DNA of 64,000 bases from Symsagittifera roscoffensis. Lineage: Eukaryota > Xenacoelomorpha > Acoela > Convolutidae. A model generated the notes under the pieces. That model did no database searches and was not told the DNA's origin. It saw only the letters and a program-made list of their open reading frames with translations. Location: NCBI RefSeq assembly GCF_963678635.1, contig NC_087063.1, positions 13,213,006-13,277,005 of the forward strand, in the 5' to 3' direction. This document shows, one piece after another, positions 56,362 to 64,000 of the stretch. Each line of letters starts with the position of its first letter. Within the stretch, counting starts at the first letter, position 1. A program made the translations under genes and the position numbers.

Positions 56362-58976
56362 CGTGGGCTAAAAAAATTATTATTTTGAGATTGAAAAGCG
56401 GTGGTATGGGGCTGTTCAATAATTTGTTCATAAGTATTATCATCTTGTGACTGGTGTGTCATTATATGTTGGACGGGACTTTGCGATGTATTGAGTCGAA
56501 AATTTGGATTATGTGTGATTGCTAAATTTCGAAAATTTCGTGGGACTAGGGATAGTGGATGATTATTTGGTAGGGGTGGTAGTTGTGGTGCCGTTGGCTG
56601 TGTGTCGACATTGTTATGTTCTTCGTCGTATGTATTTTGTCGTGTTGTTATTTTTGTGTTATATTCTTTTATTTGTGCGTCTAAAAGAATTTTGTTTATA
56701 GATGTGGAAAAAATTCCAAAAAATCCTGCAAAGAGTATGCGTGCTACGCTTGCTTGTCTGTTTACTTGTGTGTGTATAGCACATGTGTTGTAGATTCCTT
56801 TTAAGAGTGAGAAAAGAAATCCAATAAAGTTAAACATTGCGTATAAAATAGTCAATTTTTCTAAGATGTAGTAGGGCCATCCTAGAAAATCTAGGATCTC
56901 ATTTTTGAGTGTAACAAAGCTAAAAATGTTAATTGGTGATATATCTTGGGGACGGTATTTTTCGCCGTTTAGATATATATAATCTTTAATGTCTTTAAAA
57001 TATCCGCTATAGTCTTGTGTGTAGATATCGGCAAAACCTGCGGTTTCTGCAAGTTTGCGTAAGTTTTGGTCAATTGATTGTCTTTGTATTGTGTCCATTT
57101 GTGTTAATAATTCCTGGAATTGTTGTGTTCTAATGTGATGTTGAATATCTGATTTTGAGTATATTCCTATTGATTGTAAGTCTATATTTGGGTTTCGAGC
57201 GATAGCGCGAATGCTTTCTGGTGAAAATTTTTTGAGTGATTGCATTAATGTGGGATATGGAGTGAGAAGGTAATATTTATTTTCATCAGGGTTTAGTTGT
57301 ACTACATTGTGGCTATTTTCTGATCCACATGGGACTGCGGTATCCCAGAAATAGGTTCTTCGTGAAAGTGTATCCACGAAATGTACTTTATTCTTATAAA
57401 AGATAGGGATTCTTTTATAACATCGTTTATCTTCAAAAACGTATAGTGGTGATACTTTTTTGGTACAAGTATAAAACCATAAGATGTTTCCTTCGTAGTC
57501 TAAAAAATTTGATCTATTTCCTGATAATAAGTATCCTGCATAGGGTATTTTTAATACTGCTAGTGCAAGTGATTGTAATATTTGTGTTCGTTCTAATTCG
57601 CATAGTTGGTGTAGTGTTTCTAATTCGGAGAGTGACATTTCTTGAAAAATGCGGCTAATTGTATAGTCTAGTTTCATATCCAAATGAATATCATAGTGGA
57701 TATTACCGAAATATGTAGTATTCATTAGTGATAATTCTTGTAAGCGTGTGCTTCTGGTGTCATAAGGTTTTAGATGTCCACCAGGTTGTTCGTTACTTTT
57801 TTCAAAATTAACTGGTATATAGGATGTTCCTTCGTTTAGAGGATGACCTGTGGCATATGGGTCGATTTTTACTTTTCCAGTGGTCATGTCGAATCCTTTT
57901 TCGTATTCAACTAATATTTCAGAGTATTGTGTTCTGTGAAGTGGATTCCTGTATTTACATGCAAGTTCTGTTTCTTGATATATTTGAAAACGTGTCAATT
58001 TATTTTCTATATTGTCTATGTTTCTAAAATCGGAACTTAGTTTGCGTGATGGATGGACTTGTTCATATGGAATTGATTGTATAAAATATTTTTCGTGAAA
58101 TTTTATCATACGAGCGTGTATTTTTGCTACTTGAAATGTTGTACATGTATCTTCGGGGAACCAAACAATTGTTGCTTGTGTTCTTGTTGTAGGGTCGCAA
58201 TATCCTTGATCGTTTTTACAAGGTAGTCGGATTCCTTGATAGATCATTGTATTATCAGATAAATCTCGTGTGAGTTGTATTTTTTCGAGTTGTATTTTCC
58301 AATCGAAAAACATTATTTCTTGGTATCCTTTATTTTTCGTGTCTGCTTTGCAGTTTGATGGGTTATTTATACCAATGTGTGGTATCCAATGTTTATCATG
58401 TAGGTCATAGGTTAATCGTCCGTGTGCGCCGTTATACGGGTATTTTTCGTCTAGTTTTATATGTCCTTGGTGTCTTTCAAGTTGTGATTGGTGTACAGAG
58501 TCTGAAAAAACTTGAAAATTAACTAATTTTCTTTGGGAGTTTTTATTTTGTGTGATGTTTAGTCTAAGTAATTCATTTTTACAATCGTCGGGATTGAGAT
58601 GTAAAAGGCGTTCTATATTACTTTGATAGAATGATTCATGGTCAAGTCGGTTTTTGTTTCCGTTCGAGACTTGTGAACAATGTACTTTCTTTTCGGAAAA
58701 TGTCGCTGTGAATTTATAACCTGTAACTGTTGTTGCTCGGGCTTTTGAATAGAGTGTTGCTATTATATCTGTGGTTTCTATAGCTTGTGGTTCTGTTTCA
58801 CATTGTGATACTTGATTTATTGCATATTTGTGTAGTGTTTTTTGTTCATTTTCTTCGCAATCGTAATGTGTTACTAATAAATCTTGTGGTCCTGTACGAG
58901 GGGAAGGGTTTATGTTTTGATTTGAGGTTACTAGAAAAAGGAGTTGGAGAAAAATTAATAATTTTAGAATATACAT
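56358..58976 (-). CDS. Envelope-like membrane glycoprotein of the retroelement, 872 aa
   Basis: A typical N-terminal signal peptide (MYILKLLIFLQLLFLVTS) is followed by a large ectodomain with many cysteines and N-glycosylation sequons (NIT, NTT, NRS). Near the end are two hydrophobic segments, LTILYAMFNFIGFLFSLLKG (about residues 705-725) and ARILFAGFFGIFSTS (about 745-760), and a polar tail of about 105 residues. The layout is that of a viral fusion glycoprotein. The early YDC motif and the GIYSKSDIQ block remind me of non-retroviral (chuvirus/mononegavirus-like) glycoproteins captured by some metazoan LTR elements, but this is an impression, not a match. No furin site is obvious. The start overlaps the upstream frame by 13 nt, and the stop overlaps the next start as ATGA. 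Confidence 0.75.
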   Translation of the reverse strand: MYILKLLIFLQLLFLVTSNQNINPSPRTGPQDLLVTHYDCEENEQKTLHKYAINQVSQCETEPQAIETTDIIATLYSKARATTVTGYKFTATFSEKKVHCSQVSNGNKNRLDHESFYQSNIERLLHLNPDDCKNELLRLNITQNKNSQRKLVNFQVFSDSVHQSQLERHQGHIKLDEKYPYNGAHGRLTYDLHDKHWIPHIGINNPSNCKADTKNKGYQEIMFFDWKIQLEKIQLTRDLSDNTMIYQGIRLPCKNDQGYCDPTTRTQATIVWFPEDTCTTFQVAKIHARMIKFHEKYFIQSIPYEQVHPSRKLSSDFRNIDNIENKLTRFQIYQETELACKYRNPLHRTQYSEILVEYEKGFDMTTGKVKIDPYATGHPLNEGTSYIPVNFEKSNEQPGGHLKPYDTRSTRLQELSLMNTTYFGNIHYDIHLDMKLDYTISRIFQEMSLSELETLHQLCELERTQILQSLALAVLKIPYAGYLLSGNRSNFLDYEGNILWFYTCTKKVSPLYVFEDKRCYKRIPIFYKNKVHFVDTLSRRTYFWDTAVPCGSENSHNVVQLNPDENKYYLLTPYPTLMQSLKKFSPESIRAIARNPNIDLQSIGIYSKSDIQHHIRTQQFQELLTQMDTIQRQSIDQNLRKLAETAGFADIYTQDYSGYFKDIKDYIYLNGEKYRPQDISPINIFSFVTLKNEILDFLGWPYYILEKLTILYAMFNFIGFLFSLLKGIYNTCAIHTQVNRQASVARILFAGFFGIFSTSINKILLDAQIKEYNTKITTRQNTYDEEHNNVDTQPTAPQLPPLPNNHPLSLVPRNFRNLAITHNPNFRLNTSQSPVQHIMTHQSQDDNTYEQIIEQPHTTAFQSQNNNFFSPR

Positions 58977-60100
58977 GTGTATGATAATCCTGAGTATGGA
59001 TTATAAAATGTAATGTAGCCAATTGTGTTTTTGGTATATCTGTCGTATTTATATATTACTTCAGTAGTTATAAACGGTGGTGGTAGTGATTGAGCTGTTA
59101 TGTTAGGTGGATTTAATGGGTAGGGATGTTGGGTAATGTTATTTAACTTAACTGTGATTTCAAACTTTAATTGTAAACTGTTTTGTTGGAGTATTTGAAT
59201 ATTGTGATCACGGATATCGTTGTGAATATCTTGGCGATATTGTAATCTGTTAAGTGCCCAGTTATGAAGGCGGTTACTTTCTTGATGTTGTCCAAATAAT
59301 GGTGGAGGTGCTGTGAATGTATTCCAATCTAGTCTTAAAGGAATATTTATTGATGATTGTTCTCGATATCTGGCGTCGAGATTATTTGGAAAATTTAAGT
59401 TAAAGGGTAGTGGTGAAAATTGGCTTATTGATGGTGTTGATGGTAGTGATAATGTTTCTGGTAGTGATGAGGATGTTGTTGTACCCGTAGAAATATCTAT
59501 GGGGTCATTGACTAAATTTGGTTCACCTTGTGTAAATGAATGTGTAGTCCAATATGGAAATCGTGATGTTTGGTTTGGGGGGTTAAAAGGATTTTCACGT
59601 ATTTGTTCAGATGTTGGTGTTGAACCTAAGTAGTCTGAGGGTAGACTTGAAGTGCTTCGTTGTGAAAAAAGTGTAGGAGTTTCTGGTGTGATGCCAGTGG
59701 TGTTTTCTGGAGTGGTTTGTGATGGGGATTGAGGTATATCAAAATGAACTCGGGGAGTTTGAAAATTTCTATTTCGTCGAGGATGTATAATTTGTCTATT
59801 TATTTCTGTTGTGTTTTGGTTTTGACTAAGGTTTCGTATTCTACTTAGTTCTTGTGGTAGTGTTGGGTAAAGATTGTATGTTGGTTCACTTAGGGATGCT
59901 TGTCGTTGAACTGGTTCTAGTGGTTCAGATAAACGAGCGTGCCGTTCTTCAAAAGTGTATGGATTGTCTTGAAAAGAAATTCGTGTAGATGTTTGAGGAT
60001 TTTGAGTAGTTGAAGGTGGTGTTGGATTATCTTGGGATGATGTCGGTGAAGACTGATTCTGTGACTGTTGGGTAGCAATTTTTGATGGATTTTTGAATTG
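58964..60100 (-). CDS. 378-codon methionine-free retroelement frame, Pro/Ser/Thr/Asn-rich
   Basis: Open without interruption from after a TAA at 60103-60101 to TAA at 58966-58964, and contains no ATG codon at all. The N-terminal two thirds is low-complexity (SSPTSSQDNPTPPSTTQNPQ). The last third looks more folded (LHNWALNRLQYRQDIHNDIR, IGYITFYNPYSGLSYTCIF), with its only cysteine four residues from the end. It overlaps the envelope-like start by 13 nt. It cannot be read by frameshift from the small ORF upstream, because its own frame has a stop in the gap. It is therefore probably a 3' exon of a spliced mRNA, or starts at a non-AUG codon. Composition and intactness over 1.1 kb support a real protein. 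Confidence 0.65.
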   Translation of the reverse strand, partial: QFKNPSKIATQQSQNQSSPTSSQDNPTPPSTTQNPQTSTRISFQDNPYTFEERHARLSEPLEPVQRQASLSEPTYNLYPTLPQELSRIRNLSQNQNTTEINRQIIHPRRNRNFQTPRVHFDIPQSPSQTTPENTTGITPETPTLFSQRSTSSLPSDYLGSTPTSEQIRENPFNPPNQTSRFPYWTTHSFTQGEPNLVNDPIDISTGTTTSSSLPETLSLPSTPSISQFSPLPFNLNFPNNLDARYREQSSINIPLRLDWNTFTAPPPLFGQHQESNRLHNWALNRLQYRQDIHNDIRDHNIQILQQNSLQLKFEITVKLNNITQHPYPLNPPNITAQSLPPPFITTEVIYKYDRYTKNTIGYITFYNPYSGLSYTCIF

Positions 60101-60105
60101 TTACT

Positions 60106-60294
60106 TTAGTGGGAAGGTTTATGTTTATTATAATATTCTTCCAAAAAAATAATTAGAAAAATTGTTGCTAGGGCAAATGTGATGATTGCTTTCTTTATAC
60201 ATTTACATATGGTCAAAATGAGGGATGATAAAAATGTTATGAAAATTACAAACAATAAAAAAATATCAGTTCTACTGAAAATTGTTCGTATCAT
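60106..60294 (-). CDS. Small hydrophobic protein B of the retroelement, 62 aa
   Basis: Two predicted membrane segments (IFLLFVIFITFLSSLILTIC and AIITFALATIFLIIFL) separated by KCIKK, with a short polar tail. The start overlaps the stop of the preceding small ORF as ATGA. It resembles a viroporin-like or accessory membrane peptide in architecture only. Confidence 0.55.
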   Translation of the reverse strand: MIRTIFSRTDIFLLFVIFITFLSSLILTICKCIKKAIITFALATIFLIIFLEEYYNKHKPSH

Positions 60295-60521
60295 TTAGAC
60301 AAGTTGTTAAAATCGTACCTGTGGATATATTCAAGGGTTTTGGAAAGTTGGAGGAATAGTTCGAGTATAGTGTAGAAAATTAGAAAAATGTTACAAAAAA
60401 TGATTAGGATTATTAGAAAATATTCAAGTATATCAAAAAGAAATATTATAAAGGCTTCAAGTATTGAAAAAAAATGTTTAAAATTTATAAGTATTTGAGC
60501 AACTGTTTGAGAGAAAAGCAT
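60291..60521 (-). CDS. Small hydrophobic protein A of the retroelement, 76 aa
   Basis: A long hydrophobic core (DILEYFLIILIIFCNIFLIF) is flanked by amphipathic ends. The ATG directly follows the TAA of a 51-codon upstream frame (TAAATG), and its stop overlaps the start of protein B. Placement in a chain of abutting frames supports reality more than the sequence alone. Confidence 0.5.
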   Translation of the reverse strand: MLFSQTVAQILINFKHFFSILEAFIIFLFDILEYFLIILIIFCNIFLIFYTILELFLQLSKTLEYIHRYDFNNLSK

Positions 60522-60685
60522 TTAAGAAATGATCTCTTGGTCGAATATTTTTTGCTGTTTGAGGCGATTTTCTAGTGTGGTCGAATTATTTATTAGTTTT
60601 TTGACAAGTGGGTTGAGTTTTGTAAAAAATTGTTGGGGGCAATTTTCATGGTGACTGGGAGGTCGTCTTTTTCTTTATTTTTGTT
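60522..60685 (-). CDS. Short frame upstream of protein A (51 codons, no clear start)
   Basis: Open in the same frame as protein A and ends in TAA immediately before its ATG. Encodes a basic, coiled-coil-like peptide (LVKKLINNSTTLENRLKQQK). It begins without an in-frame ATG, so it could be a splice-supplied exon. The rest of the gap to pol (60686-61121) is non-coding, with ACTTTAGGCTAA twice. Confidence 0.3.
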
Positions 60686-61121
60686 TGTCAAATGATCCGG
60701 GGTATGGTGAGATTTTTATACTTTAGGCTAATTAAAATCTTCATTTTGTTACTTTAGGCTAAGTTATCAAATTTGTTTTGGGGGTATTCGTGGTCTGAGT
60801 TGGGGAAATATTGTTGATCTTTGGGTTATTAGATAAGGGAGGGGTACGGTATTATGGTGATATTTATTTTAGTTGTCAAGTTGGAGTGGTTTGCTTATTT
60901 TTGACCTGGAGGTTGTAAAGTTATAGTTAGAGATGTGCCTGGAGTTCTAGATTATTCGTCTAATTGATCTTAGTTTGAGTTAGAGAAAGTGGCGGATTGG
61001 ATGAATCCTATTGGTCTATTTTGAACTAGAATTATTGCGTACTTGTGAGCATGTTATTTTGAAAAAATGAAATGAAAAATTTTACGGAGGTTTCAAGATT
61101 GTGAAGTATAAAATCTTAAAA

Positions 61122-64000
61122 TTACTTTTTAAATTCTACTTTCTTTAATATTTTAGATTGAGGGATGAACATTTTGTAGTTTTTACGTGGTTGATTTCGG
61201 AGTCTTGATGTTTTTCTATGTTCTGATTTGTCTATTTCTTCTTGGGGTATTATTTGTTCTGTCATTTTTCTATTTTTTCTTTGTTTTGGATATTCTTTAT
61301 GGTTTTGCGTATTGTTTTTGGTAGCGGTTGGTTTCGTGTTTTGATTTTCGGTGGGGTTATCATTTTGTTCTGTGTTTTTCAGATGTGGTTCATTTTGAAT
61401 GATTTTTAATCCTGTGAAAGAATATAATTGAGTTAATTCGCGGAGTGCGTATTCTTTTGGGTAATAAGGTAATAGGTTGTTTCGGTGCTGAACGATTTCT
61501 TTTTTGTTTGAGTCGGTAATTTTATATGTGACATCAGTGGGTTTTGCAATTATTTGGTAGGGTCCTTTTCGGAGGGGTTGTAATTTTTTAGAAATTCCTT
61601 TTTGAGTATTAAAATTAGGTATTAAAACAAATGTTCCAATTTTTAAATCGGAAGCTGGTGTAAAACGTGAATTGATTTGTTCATTTATGTTTTGTCTTTG
61701 TAATAACTTTTTCGTTATTTTTTGGTAAATTTCATTGTGTTTCTTATCTCTATTTAAAATCCATTCGGTGTGTGTACCGGAGGCTAGTTTAAGAATTTGT
61801 GGGTGATGAAAATGATCTTCATCGTGCGTATGTAATGGGAGGTTATAACAAATTGAGTCTTTATTTGGTTGACAATAACCTTGTGCGTTTTTATGGGAAT
61901 TTGCTGTAAACATTATTGGTTTGCGTGGCTTTTGGTTAAAAACCATTTCGTATGGTGATATTCCTAAAGTTGTCGTAATTTGTGAATTATATGCTAAGGG
62001 AAATAATTTTACATCTGCTGACCATTCGGTATATTTTGTATCATTTCCGTTGATGATACATCTAAGATATTCTTGTAGTGAACGGTTCATACCTTCGACT
62101 AAGCCGTTTGTCCAAGGTGCATGAGATGTACGTGGTTTGTGTTTAATGTTGTATAAATGACATAGTGTTATTATTTCATTATTTATGAATTCTGTACCAT
62201 TGTCTGTGACTAAAATTTCTGGTAGTCCAAATTTTGCTATCCAGTGTTCATAAAGTGTTGTATATGCGTAATAAGCATTACAATGTGGTACTGGGTTAAG
62301 TGCTACATAATGTGTAAATGCGTCAGCAATTACCATAATGTAGGAGTTTCCTTCTGATGAGGGTGAAATTGGTCCTTTAGTATCAAATGAGATACGATGA
62401 TTAAAGTACAAACTTTGTCCTTTAAAATCTTGTTTTTGTGCTATTTGTTTTTGATTTGGGTAAGGTTTATTTAGTTGACATACTATACAATCATTGCATA
62501 GTACTTTTATCCAAATTGGTGCATTTGGGAAGTAAAAATTTTGTATAAAATTTGAATATGTTTTTTCTGATCCAGAGTGTCCTTTAATATTTTGTGTATG
62601 TGAAATATTAAAAGCTATAAGAATCATACTTATAGGGAGACATGGAACTGTAGATTCATTCAGGTTATACTCTAAAAGGTCTGTGTTTTCGTTAATTGTT
62701 GTGTTGTTAAATTTGCGAAAGTATCGGAGGAGTGTTTTGTTTCCTAGAATGGTTGAATCTGCTTTGATAGGTTTAGTTTTATATTTGTGCCATGATTTCA
62801 GTTGTCTAATTACTGGGTCAAGGTTTTGATATTGTTTCAGTGTTGAAATTGTAATTGTTTCTGTTGGGGGGAGAAAAATGTTTTCGATTTCTAATTTAGA
62901 TAAGGGTATTGTATCAAGTGGGTCATGGAGGTCAAAAACTTGATTTATTGTGTATTTTGAATCATTTGTTTGTGGTCCTGATAAATTTATTTTATCAGTT
63001 AAATCTTCTTTTTCAATTAGTGGAAAATGGTCTTTTTTAGGCGGGTGTTGTTTTGTTCGTTTTTGTTGGGTGTTATTTTTTATCCATTGAGAATATGGGA
63101 TTGGTTTGAAGGTTGATGTTCCAAGTAAATCAACTTCATAATGATTATTTTGACAATCTAAATAAAGTGGGAAATGTTGTAAATTATTTATTTGTGATTG
63201 TTCAATATCAGTTTTTACTGCATATTTGCATTCTAATCGAGGTGATGTTTCGTTTTCTGCAAGGTAGAATTTTATATTTTTGGGTATTTCAACTGTTGTT
63301 TTTCGTGTAAGTAATTCAGGTGGTGTATTTCGACTTAAGGTGTCTGGTAATGCAAGATTTTTTCCTGCAGTCCAAACTATATGTAAGTTTGGAAATTTCA
63401 TTAGAATTAGTTGAAATCTGTAAACTCGGTGGTTTGGGTTAGATTTCTGTGTGAAAAGAAAAATGATTGGTTTGTGGTCTGTGAATAAAACTGTGGGATG
63501 TTTTGATCCAAGTATCAGAAATTCATATTCTGTCAATGTATATATTATGGCTGTACATTCTCTCATTAGAGTTGAGAGTCGTAGCTCTGCTTGAGTGAAT
63601 AATCGAGAATTTGCTGATATCAGGTTCATTTTATTTGTACCATTATGTGATTGTAATAGTGCTGCGCCGATGCCAAAGTTCGAAGCATCGCACATTGCAT
63701 AAAATGGTTGATTTGAATCTGGAATTGTGTTTGAAATTTGTTCAGTTAAAAGTTTCTTTATTTCTTCAAATCGTGTTTGATGTTCTGTATTCCATTCAAA
63801 ATTATTTTGTTGTCTAAGGATGTTGTAAAATGGTCGTAGATATAATTGCATTTTATAAACATATTTACTTAAAAAGTTTAACATTCCAAGGAATTCTTGG
63901 ATTTTCTTTTTATTTGTTGGTGGTTGAAGTTTTTGAATAGCGTCAATGCGTGATTTCAGTGGAGTTATTGTTTTTCTTTCTATGTTATGTCCTAAGAATT
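61122..64000 (-). CDS. pol: Ty3/gypsy-type pol (RT C-terminus, RNase H, integrase), 5' end beyond window
   Basis: The frame is open to the window edge. It begins with the end of reverse transcriptase (LGHNIERKTITPLKSRIDAI, then FLGMLNFLSKYV). RNase H follows with YAMCDASNFGIGAAL, a conserved Glu in MRECTAI, TDHKPI and DTLSR. Next is the integrase HHCC zinc region (GHSGSEKTYSNF ... CNDCIVCQ), then the catalytic D, D and E in SFDTKGPIS, LVTDNGTEF and GLVEGMNRS, and a GPY/F module (LRKGPYQII). The C-terminus is Lys/Asn-rich. It catalyses reverse transcription and integration of the element. All visible catalytic residues are present and there is no internal stop. Gag and protease should lie beyond 64000. 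Confidence 0.95.
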   Translation of the reverse strand, partial: FLGHNIERKTITPLKSRIDAIQKLQPPTNKKKIQEFLGMLNFLSKYVYKMQLYLRPFYNILRQQNNFEWNTEHQTRFEEIKKLLTEQISNTIPDSNQPFYAMCDASNFGIGAALLQSHNGTNKMNLISANSRLFTQAELRLSTLMRECTAIIYTLTEYEFLILGSKHPTVLFTDHKPIIFLFTQKSNPNHRVYRFQLILMKFPNLHIVWTAGKNLALPDTLSRNTPPELLTRKTTVEIPKNIKFYLAENETSPRLECKYAVKTDIEQSQINNLQHFPLYLDCQNNHYEVDLLGTSTFKPIPYSQWIKNNTQQKRTKQHPPKKDHFPLIEKEDLTDKINLSGPQTNDSKYTINQVFDLHDPLDTIPLSKLEIENIFLPPTETITISTLKQYQNLDPVIRQLKSWHKYKTKPIKADSTILGNKTLLRYFRKFNNTTINENTDLLEYNLNESTVPCLPISMILIAFNISHTQNIKGHSGSEKTYSNFIQNFYFPNAPIWIKVLCNDCIVCQLNKPYPNQKQIAQKQDFKGQSLYFNHRISFDTKGPISPSSEGNSYIMVIADAFTHYVALNPVPHCNAYYAYTTLYEHWIAKFGLPEILVTDNGTEFINNEIITLCHLYNIKHKPRTSHAPWTNGLVEGMNRSLQEYLRCIINGNDTKYTEWSADVKLFPLAYNSQITTTLGISPYEMVFNQKPRKPIMFTANSHKNAQGYCQPNKDSICYNLPLHTHDEDHFHHPQILKLASGTHTEWILNRDKKHNEIYQKITKKLLQRQNINEQINSRFTPASDLKIGTFVLIPNFNTQKGISKKLQPLRKGPYQIIAKPTDVTYKITDSNKKEIVQHRNNLLPYYPKEYALRELTQLYSFTGLKIIQNEPHLKNTEQNDNPTENQNTKPTATKNNTQNHKEYPKQRKNRKMTEQIIPQEEIDKSEHRKTSRLRNQPRKNYKMFIPQSKILKKVEFKK

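Noticed and set aside
59313-59633. 106-residue plus-strand frame rich in Gly/Ser/Val
   Set aside because: Antisense of the methionine-free minus-strand frame, whose low-complexity codons leave the opposite strand open.
56519-63817. Plus-strand open frames opposite the retroelement genes
   Set aside because: Short shadows of the long minus-strand frames; they lack starts, domains or splice context.

Overview
This is a window of an AT-rich animal (metazoan) genome. The evidence is spliced genes with GT-AG introns, one of them about 22 kb long, a cilium-specific gene (axonemal dynein intermediate chain 1), eukaryotic retrotransposons, Helitrons, hAT-type MITEs, tRNA-derived SINEs and abundant satellites. 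I cannot name the species. Only a small fraction of the window is host coding sequence; most of it is repeats.

Layout. 0-4.1 kb: a decayed LINE reverse transcriptase and a broken SET-domain plus zinc-finger gene. 4.1-12.5 kb: SINE and satellite sequence around a small gag-only LTR retrotransposon on the minus strand (6863-9662). 12.5-20.7 kb: SINEs, a 1662-bp tandem duplication in which I saw one difference, a CTAT microsatellite and a Helitron. 21.3-52.6 kb: a plus-strand WD40-repeat gene that I assembled exon by exon from splice sites and reading phase. Its 22-kb intron (27136-49151) holds hAT MITEs, two more Helitrons, SINEs and a 565-bp higher-order tandem array. The first four exons of DNAI1 lie inside that intron on the opposite strand (45258 down to 38719). 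50.9-51.8 kb is a compositionally different patch with two unexplained ORFs. 52.6-64 kb: a large minus-strand Ty3/gypsy-type retroelement, cut by the window edge.

The retroelement is the most unusual system here. Reading down the minus strand after RT-RNaseH-integrase there are two tiny hydrophobic proteins, a 378-codon Pro/Ser/Thr/Asn-rich frame with no methionine at all, an 872-residue envelope-like glycoprotein and a 599-residue protein that I do not recognise. Junctions are extremely tight: a TAAATG abutment, two 4-nt ATGA stop/start overlaps and one 13-nt overlap. This looks like a viral-style polycistronic layout, with termination-reinitiation and/or splicing, not like a simple gag-pol-env element.

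Other points to check: a canonical -1 slippery heptamer followed at once by a stop in a WD40 exon, and a broken zinc-finger methyltransferase-like gene. All exon models are read by eye and have not been tested with transcripts.
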